The translations under genes were made by a program, and so were the position numbers. From Stenogyne calaminthoides (lineage: Eukaryota > Streptophyta > Magnoliopsida > Lamiales > Lamiaceae): 64,000 bases of DNA. Under the pieces are notes generated by a model. The model ran no database searches. It saw nothing but the letters and a program-made list of their open reading frames with translations, and was not told where the DNA came from. Where the stretch lies: contig JBBCBC010000033.1 of the NCBI GenBank assembly GCA_037126765.1, positions 8,136,085-8,200,084 on the forward strand, given 5' to 3'. This document shows positions 57,816 through 64,000 of this stretch, one piece after another; position 1 is the first letter of the stretch, and every line of letters starts with the position of its first letter.

Positions 57816-58027
57816 AAGCATTCTTCCATGGACATGTTTATTTTAGCAAAACTCTAGCTAATGTAAAACTTGTTCATAACCATAGTATGAAATTGGTTTT
57901 TTTCTAGCCATATCCATGTTTTCACTATACAATATTACTTGGTTAGTATTAGTTGTTTTAAAGAAATAATATTTTTGTTGAACCGTATCAGTTGCACCCG
58001 TTTTTTACTAGGAAGAGTAAAATTAAT

Positions 58028-58163
58028 TTTTAGTCCCAAAGGACATGACACTTCACAATTTTGAATAAAAAATTTTTTATTTGCTGTTTTGTCACACTTT
58101 TACGTTTTTCGTTAAAATCATTTTGCAATTTTGGTCGTATGGGACAAGGTTTGGGACTAAAAA
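58028..58163. repeat. small inverted-repeat element
   Basis: Perfect 14-bp inverted repeats TTTTTAGTCCCAAA (58028) and TTTGGGACTAAAAA (58150) enclose 108 bp. Related 'gtcccgtgggaccaaaatt' text follows to 58270, so the repeat family may extend further. Non-coding. Confidence 0.65.
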
Positions 58164-59164
58164 GTGCGATTGGCGAAGCGAATTCCGTAGGAAGAAGAAC
58201 CAAAAGCGGCAAAAAAAAAATTCTTACGGGATCAAAATCGTTAGGTGTTGTGTCCCGTGGGACCAAAATTGTATGCAGTGGCATATCTAGGATTAAAAAT
58301 TTGAGAATATATTGGAATATAATTTGAAATTTAGGGGTACATTTAAGTATTTTTTTTCCTAATTATACATAATAAAATACAATTTTTTCCTAATTATACA
58401 TTTAATTCTGCTATTAGTGCTCTTGAGTGTGTTCGTGCTGCTGCCCTTTTACAATCACCACCTCCTACTCCTACTCCTATCCCTAATCCTCTTTCCAAAC
58501 CAAATACCTCATTCATCAAAACTTAATTCACTACTTATATTGTACACTACTAATAAAATTTGTGTTTCATAGTAAATTATGATCAGTTTTAACTTTGAGT
58601 TCATGGCTTGTGATTGTTTCGGATGAACGGATTTTTATGTGGCTATAGCGTAAACCCGATTAAAAACTACTAAAAATAAATTAATAAACGAACAAGAAAA
58701 ATGGGGGAAGAACCCTTGAATATTATTTTTTGCATATATGACATGAATGAGGGAACCATCGGAAAGAGTTTACAATAGGGATGTGGTCCTCTATAAATAG
58801 AGGAGCCCAAAAAAGACCAAAAACACTACAAACTCATTTCAACCCTTTATTCTAGGGTTTTGTTACAACCATGAATCTAATGATTACGACTAGATTTACT
58901 TTACATTAAATATTTTTGTCTTGTTTCGTAGTGTTGATGGTACTTTGATGTCGACCTTGATCTTGTCGGATATGTGTATCTTTTGGTATCTGATCTCCTG
59001 TCAGGCGAGGTCGATTCAAACTTAGGTGGACTCTGCTGATGTATCGGGTTATGGGCATTTTAAAGGATAATTTGTGTTACAACAGTGATTTTAATTAAAT
59101 TAGTAACTTAATTAATATAATTATATCGACAGGCCAATTGTCCGTACTAATTTAGCCAACCAAC
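58164..59164. other. intergenic DNA with one TATA-like site
   Basis: 58791-58800 'ctataaatag', with downstream 'aaaccaaaaacactacaaac' type text, resembles a pol II core promoter on the plus strand, perhaps of an old LTR. No ORF follows. Nothing else recognised. Confidence 0.35.
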
Positions 59165-59470
59165 TTTTTTTTTTTAAGCAAAAATGCTTAACTTATATTA
59201 TTAGGAACACACAAGAAGAACAAATTGAATGGAGAAGGTCATCCATAATCACCGAAAGCTCGACCCAATAATGAGAGCTCGAAAAAGACCTCAAATCCCT
59301 AACAATATTATGTGCCATAAAATTGACATTACGAGAAATATGAGTTACAAAGCACCCATTAAAGGAAGCAATCAAATTTAAACAAGCCGCAACCAAGGAA
59401 CCAAAAGTCGTGGCATTGGTCACCCGTTTAGAAATAGAGTTAACAACAATTTGAGCATCCATCTCCACTT
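59165..59470 (-). pseudogene. LINE (L1-type) 3' end: RNase H-like domain
   Basis: The minus strand reads 'MEMDAQIVVNSISKRVTNAT', 'AACLNLIASFNGCFVTHISR' and 'NVNFMAHNIVRDL'. It ends 'WVELSVIMDDLLHSICSSC', the C-terminal RNase H-like (RVT_3) part of a plant non-LTR retrotransposon. A T-run at 59165-59175 (poly-A on the minus strand) follows the stop at a short distance. The element is 5'-truncated near 59470, the usual outcome of target-primed reverse transcription. Confidence 0.75.
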
Positions 59471-59992
59471 CGATTACTTACTTGGTTTATCAATTTTGAG
59501 ACATATTTACGCGATGGAGTATAAAGAGTGTTAATTTATGTTAAATATACCCCGTTTTATGAATAAAATCCTTTCATATGAGTTTTTGTTATGAATTTTT
59601 AAGTTGAGATATTTACGTCAATATGCATGCACAGCATGTTAGATGAAAAGATACATTAATATATTTTTGTATTAAGTATAATTTTAAAAATGAAATGTTG
59701 ACTCACATTCAATTAATCTTCTCATTTATTCATGAAAAATAGCCTCAAATTTATTTTCATAGATTTCCCACCTAAAAAAATATATTTTAATAATGAATGT
59801 TATAATATTTTATTAGAAATTCTTTTTATAATTACAACAATCCTAATAGAGATTTAAAAGAGATTTTATTTTGTTCTTGGACTGTTCAGATATAGATGGA
59901 CTTGTGTGAAATATCATGGACGATCAAGCGGTTCGCCCATCAATAAACCCCGTATGTACTTGGGTCGTTATATATTTATAAGAGATAATTTT
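59471..59992. other. AT-rich intergenic DNA
   Basis: Nothing recognised. Confidence 0.5.
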
Positions 59993-60196
59993 TGTTGGTT
60001 ACTATATATTAAAACTCTTGAGTAGATGAATATCAAAACGTCTTGATAGAAATGGTCAGACTTATCTGCCAGGCTAGTTGCTCAGGTTTTTCTGCACTTG
60101 TATAGTCAGCACACTTAGTAGTTCAGGTAAGATTTTCATGTTAAGATTTGCATATCAAGGCATTGGACAAAAAGTCTGAACAGAAGATTAAGTTAA
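59993..60196 (+). mobile_element. fragment of an E3-like LTR start
   Basis: Shares 'tgtatagtcagca' and 'tagttcaggta' spacing with the first 180 bp of the E3 LTR (compare 22816-22850). Its left edge is 'tgttggttactatat'. Strongly diverged; it ends where the next LTR-like segment begins. Confidence 0.5.
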
Positions 60197-60201
60197 GGAG
60201 A

Positions 60202-61176
60202 TGTTAGAAAAATGGTGTTGTGTGTAGACGAAGATTATGCAGAAAACAGACTCAATACGAAAAGTCAAGGCAAGAGTTGGACTCTCTTTCCGTAAGACGA
60301 TATTGCCCCGTACTCCGGTGTAATACGATAACAATGGCAATCGTCCCCAAGATACAACAACTTTAAGACTTCACGATCATTGTACTACGAATCGGAAGTT
60401 ATCGGCGAATAGACTCGGGTATCCGGAACTTTCTTAACACGACTACTAATGCAGAAATCTAGATTGCTAGGATGCTTTCTGTATGCACTGAATGCTTGAG
60501 ATTTTGGATGGAAGAAATGAATTATGGGGACTGCATTTATAGAAGTTGAAGAGTTGTAGTGTCTTCTGGTGAATAGGTGCAACTTTCTGGACAAGAAGAA
60601 ACCTGGGCCCTCTGATCGTGTCATTTGGATCAGATCTAGATCCAACAGCAAATCAAATCACCCTTTTCAGTATGGGCTCACCTCCCGACAACCCGATTCG
60701 AAGTTATTTGGTTCGATTCCCCACGGGTAGCGCCATGGTTACATTAAAGGCGCCGCAATGGTTCTTGCTTTTAAATCGCCTCTAAAAGCGCTGTAATGCG
60801 AAATACGACGTGCGGTCAATAGACTCTTTGGGAAACTCAGCAAGCATCACCATGTAGACTTTAGTCAAACTGACTTTCCACACCACAAGTCTATTAATAA
60901 GGAAGCAAATTCCTCTTCCATTTTCCGATGTGGGATAGATGGGATTTCTATTTCCCACACAATTTCATCTTCAAATTTTCTACAACAAATTGCAACTTAA
61001 TGTATTAATATCTAATTCACCCGAAATTGGTTTTGAGCAAATAAATACATCAAATTAATCTACTTGAAGCGTAGATTACGAATTTACAGCTTGTTTCCAT
61101 TTTTCACAAATGGATCATTACCTTTGAAATTTGGTCAATGTTGGGTCAACATTCATTGAACAACCAATTTCCAACA
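60202..61176 (-). mobile_element. LTR-like segment, unknown copia family
   Basis: Ends TGTTAGAAAAATGG and CAATTTCCAACA are inverted matches (TGTTRGAAA). A TATA-like site lies on the minus strand at about 60533 ('cttctataaatgc'). Flanks 'ggaga' and 'gggaa' are similar but not identical. 'gggaaactcagcaagcatca' occurs inside (60831) and again just after the right end (61177), so the structure may be nested. Confidence 0.45.
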
Positions 61177-61481
61177 GGGAAACTCAGCAAGCATCAAGTC
61201 TTGGTCAATCCCCCAATCGAGGCGAAGATATGAAATATAAACAAACTCCGTGAACAAGACCTTTCGGCCTAAAAGCACGAGAAGGCATGATGTCGACCCC
61301 TTGTAATCTATTAGCGAGAAATGTGCTAAGACCACAAGAGCTAAAGATAAAAGACAAGTAATTTGATAGATGTAAAGACACGAAAATCTAGAAGATTAGG
61401 ATGCTGAGTCATTTGTCCTGAACATTAAATGGGACAATAAATGACTATTGGGAATTGTTATGCTATAATCAAAAGACATAG
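61177..61481. other. unassigned flank of E6
   Basis: No gene. Begins with a duplicate of 20 bp found at 60831. Confidence 0.4.
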
Positions 61482-61601
61482 TGTGGGAGAATTTTCTATG
61501 TATTCAATTAGGTCAAGAGTACACACATATATATACAAGTTGAATAGACTATTTAATAAAGCCCACTAATAAAAGGCCCATCTATACTTATTATTCTAAC
61601 A
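61482..61601 (-). mobile_element. E6 3' LTR (short)
   Basis: Plus strand from 'tgtgggagaattttc' to 'ttattctaaca', i.e. TGTTAGAATAA...CTCCCACA. 'tatatatatgtgtgtac' text and short length (about 120 bp) recall short-LTR copia elements. The outer edge is inferred from the TG/CA ends only; the LTR could be longer. Confidence 0.55.
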
Positions 61602-61612
61602 CTCCCCTCAAT
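61602..61612 (-). other. E6 polypurine tract
   Basis: The minus strand 'attgaggggag' lies directly before TGTTAGAATAA, a typical copia PPT. Confidence 0.75.
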
Positions 61613-62190
61613 TCGGAGCATAGATGTTAATCATGCCTAGCTTGTTACAAAATAGTCAACTCTAACCCCATTAAGAGCCTTAGTGAAGATATCTCCTAAT
61701 TGATCTTGGTCCTCATATAACCTCGTCGAAATTAGGCCACGTTGAATCTTCTCACGAACAAAGCCGATCCAATCTCAATGTGTTTGGTCCGCTCGTGGAA
61801 GACCGGATTAGAGGCAATGTGAAGCGCAGACTTGATTATCACACCAAATCGGGTATTGAGATCTCTAAACCCACTTCATTTAGAAACTCATATACCCCCA
61901 GACTTTGGCCATAGCTCTATATTCAGACTCTGCACTCGAACGTGAGACTACTTTTTGTTTCTTACTTTGCCATGAAATCAAATTTCCACCAAAGAAAACA
62001 CAATATCCTGAAGTAGACCTTCGATCTTCCTTTGACCCTGCCCAATCAGCATCAGAAAAACATTCAATCTTTTCGTGACCATGGTCACTATACACAAGGG
62101 GACTCCTTTCAAATAACACAAGATTTGCTCTATTCCTGGTGAGGATCAGGTTGGTGATGACATATATTGACTCACTACACTTACGGGGTA
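61613..62190 (-). pseudogene. E6 RNase H
   Basis: Minus strand 61880-62119 reads '[20 protein letters not shown]', '[20 protein letters not shown]' and 'SEYRAMA', with the catalytic Asp and Glu residues visible. Downstream text to the PPT is frame-broken ('VKIGTQ' and 'DIFTK'-type landmarks are not readable). Confidence 0.85.
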
Positions 62191-62850
62191 AGCAATATCC
62201 GGACGTGTCACCCTAAGATCACCCTAAGATAATTCAACTTTCCAACCAACCTTCAGATCTTAGGGATCATCAAATAACACACCCCTTTTGTAAGGCGCAA
62301 ATTGGGAACCATTGGAGAGCTACATGGTTTAGCTCCCAGTTTTCCTGTTTCAGAAAGCAAATCGAGCACGTACTTTCTTTGAGACAGGAAAATTCCCTTC
62401 TTACTCCTACTCACCTCAACACCAAGAAAATACTTAAGTGTCCCCAAATCCTTGGTAGTAAACTGAGTAGGAAGGAAAGCTTTCAAAGATGCAATTCCTT
62501 TAACATCACTCCCAAATGATCACAATATCATCCACATACACAACCATCAAGATAATACCACCCTCGAACGTAATATGAAAAACAGAATCATCGAGTTTGC
62601 TTTGCTTCATGCCAAACTTCTCAACAAAGACGAGTAAAAAGTACCAAACCATGCGAGGACTCTGTTTCAAACCATACAAAGACTTGAAGATAACATACCT
62701 TATGAGTCTCCCCGACAACAAAACCGGTGGTTGCTCCATATAAATAAGATCAGCGGAGATCACCATGGAGAAAGGCATTCTTGATGTCCAACCGTGTAAA
62801 GGCCAATGATGAGTAAGCGCCATCGAAATCAAGAGCCTAATCGAGGTAAG
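62191..62850 (-). pseudogene. E6 reverse transcriptase
   Basis: Minus strand 62506-62832 reads 'MEQPPVLLSGRL', 'SLYGLKQSPRMVWY' and the catalytic 'MVVYVDDIVI'; 62253-62486 reads 'FTTKDLGTLKYFLGVEVSRS', 'GIFLSQRKYVLDLLSETG' and 'CSSPM'. At 62700-62745 the text runs 'ttgttgtcggggagac' (minus sense), where copia RT usually has a Val-Ala-Gln-Gly-Glu string, i.e. CAG seems reduced to CG. Frames change at least twice. Confidence 0.85.
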
Positions 62851-63506
62851 TTTGGCAACAGGAGAAAAGGTGTCGAATAGTCAACACCATAAGTTCGAGC
62901 ATAATTTGGCAACAAGGCGAAGCTTTCAATAGCAGGGAACCATCAGGATTAACTTTAACAAAGAACACCCATTTGCGTGACCAATAGGTCGTTTACTGCG
63001 GGAAGGTCCACCAAAACCCAAGCCAAGAGTATCTAACGATTCATTTCCTCAATCATGGCATTACGCCAACGGGATGGGCCAAAGCTTTTTGAACGGTTTT
63101 AGGAACAATTTCAGAGAAGAAACAAAAGCTCGAGAGGAAGGGGATAAGTGATCATATGAAACAAAAAGAGGAAATGGGATAAGTCTAAAACGTTTACCTT
63201 TTCGAAGAGCAATGGAAGATCATCACTGGAGGAGGATTCATTGGACGAAGATATTGGCTCATCGAGGACATGAAACCGGCATATCGGGAACCAAATCGTG
63301 AAGAGCGGTGAACAGGAGGTGGAGGACGGCGAGAATACGTTTGTATGATAGGTGGCGAGTGGAGTCGAGATGGAGGTATCACCGGGAAGGAATCAGTATA
63401 TATCAAAAATCAGATCCTCCCCCACGCCGTGGGAGGAGGAGGGAATGAGAGAATGGTGTATGCTTAGAAAAGACAACATCACAGAGATACAAGATACTTG
63501 TTGAGA
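62851..63506 (-). pseudogene. E6 RT N-terminus and integrase-RT linker, decayed
   Basis: Minus-strand text retains 'AMIEEM' and 'GCRWVF'-type RT N-terminal echoes around 62930-63080 and a Pro/Ser-rich linker (63194-63406). No continuous frame remains. Confidence 0.55.
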
Positions 63507-64000
63507 CTAGGACAGAAAACACCGATAACAATTTTTAGAATAACCCAAGAAAATGCACTTCAAAGATTTTGGATCTAATTTTGTGACCTGAGGCCGAACA
63601 TCCTGAACAAAACAAGTACAACCAAATATTCTAGGCTCAATAGGAAACAAGGACTTAGATGGAAATAGAACATGAAAAGGAGTTTTACCACCAAGAACCG
63701 TAGAAGGCATCACGATTTATAAGAAAAACAAGCAAGAGAAACAAAGATCGACCCCAAAATGTTTTAGGTACTTGCATGGAAAATAACAAGGCTCTAGCTG
63801 TTTCAAGAAGATGTCTATTCTTTCTCTCAGCCACACCATTTTGAGACGGTGTATCAACACACGATGTTTGATGGAGAATGCCATTATGCAGCATATAACA
63901 ATGAAATATTTCAGAGAGATACTCCTTAGCATTATCACTTGCAGAGTTTTCAAGAACACACCAAATTGAGTCTTAATCTCAAAGACAAAAGCGAGAAAAA
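63507..64000 (-). pseudogene. E6 integrase, cut by the window edge
   Basis: Minus strand 63685-63894 reads '[20 protein letters not shown]' and '[14 protein letters not shown]', with the catalytic Glu; 63507-63713 reads 'PRIFGCTCFVQDVRPQVTKL' and 'KCIFLGYSKNCYRCF', the integrase C-terminal region. A frame change occurs near 63700. Gag, protease and the 5' LTR must lie beyond 64000. Confidence 0.85.

Noticed and set aside
58061..58327. Basic 88-codon open frame
   Set aside because: Overlaps the small inverted-repeat element and its related GTCCC-rich text; both strands are open.
58791..58800. TATA-like site as promoter of a host gene
   Set aside because: No open frame or splice signals follow; more likely a fragment of an old LTR.

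Overview
The window is intergenic heterochromatin from a flowering plant, most likely a eudicot; I cannot name the species. Almost all of it is transposable-element DNA: nested Ty1/copia LTR retrotransposons, solo LTRs, several MITEs, one hAT-like element and a LINE stub. I found no convincing intact host gene, no tRNA, no rRNA and no CRISPR array. Every retrotransposon coding region here carries stops or frameshifts, so all are annotated as pseudogenes.

Layout. E1 (about 471-8393, minus strand) is a decayed copia element resembling the Sirevirus/SIRE lineage, with a long coiled-coil Gag. It sits against an LTR fragment of its own family (8394-9157) and an LTR of another family (9158-10670). 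E2 (10671-20189, plus) is a pol-less relative of E1. It has LTRs, a primer-binding site, a Gag without zinc knuckle, then directly a ~3.5 kb additional ORF (aORF), a polypurine tract and a 3' LTR. Its 5' LTR is split by a solo LTR with a 5-bp target duplication. E5 (20190-22683, minus) is the gag and leader of an older copia element. E3 (22684-35712, plus) is the best-preserved element: LTR, PBS, gag, protease, integrase, RT, RNase H, a promoter-like spacer, a ~3.45 kb aORF, PPT and a 3' LTR. E4 (35713-44074, minus, same family as E5) is inserted in the 3' LTR of E3. Another LTR (44075-45738, containing a 500-N gap) is inserted in the 5' LTR of E4. To the right lie a solo LTR (46196-48008), a ~1 kb hAT-like element with an 8-bp target duplication (48378-49394), a tandem duplication with promoter/first-exon character (50321-51463), a pair of 0.42 kb direct repeats, MITEs, a LINE 3' end, and a minus-strand copia element running off the right edge (E6, 61482-64000).

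How the parts relate. E1 and E3 encode (in broken form) Gag, protease, integrase, RT and RNase H. E2 has only Gag and the aORF and would have needed pol from an E1-like partner. The aORF lies downstream of pol, where Sireviruses carry an 'env-like' ORF, but I see no membrane segment in it. In both E2 and E3 it has an N-terminal domain whose motif pattern resembles the 'putative plant transposon protein' family, then acidic/basic and coiled-coil stretches, and a short conserved C-terminus. In E3 it has its own CCAAT/TATA-like promoter; in E2 a candidate intron ends just before its ATG. This aORF module is the most interesting content of the window.

Caveat: several stretches (much of 1-1900, 3440-4030, 5440-8900, 46200-48000, 61600-64000) differ from their intact homologues mainly at CAG/CTG or TG/CA sites, often changed to CG. 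Some of the 'decay' may therefore be assembly or base-calling error.
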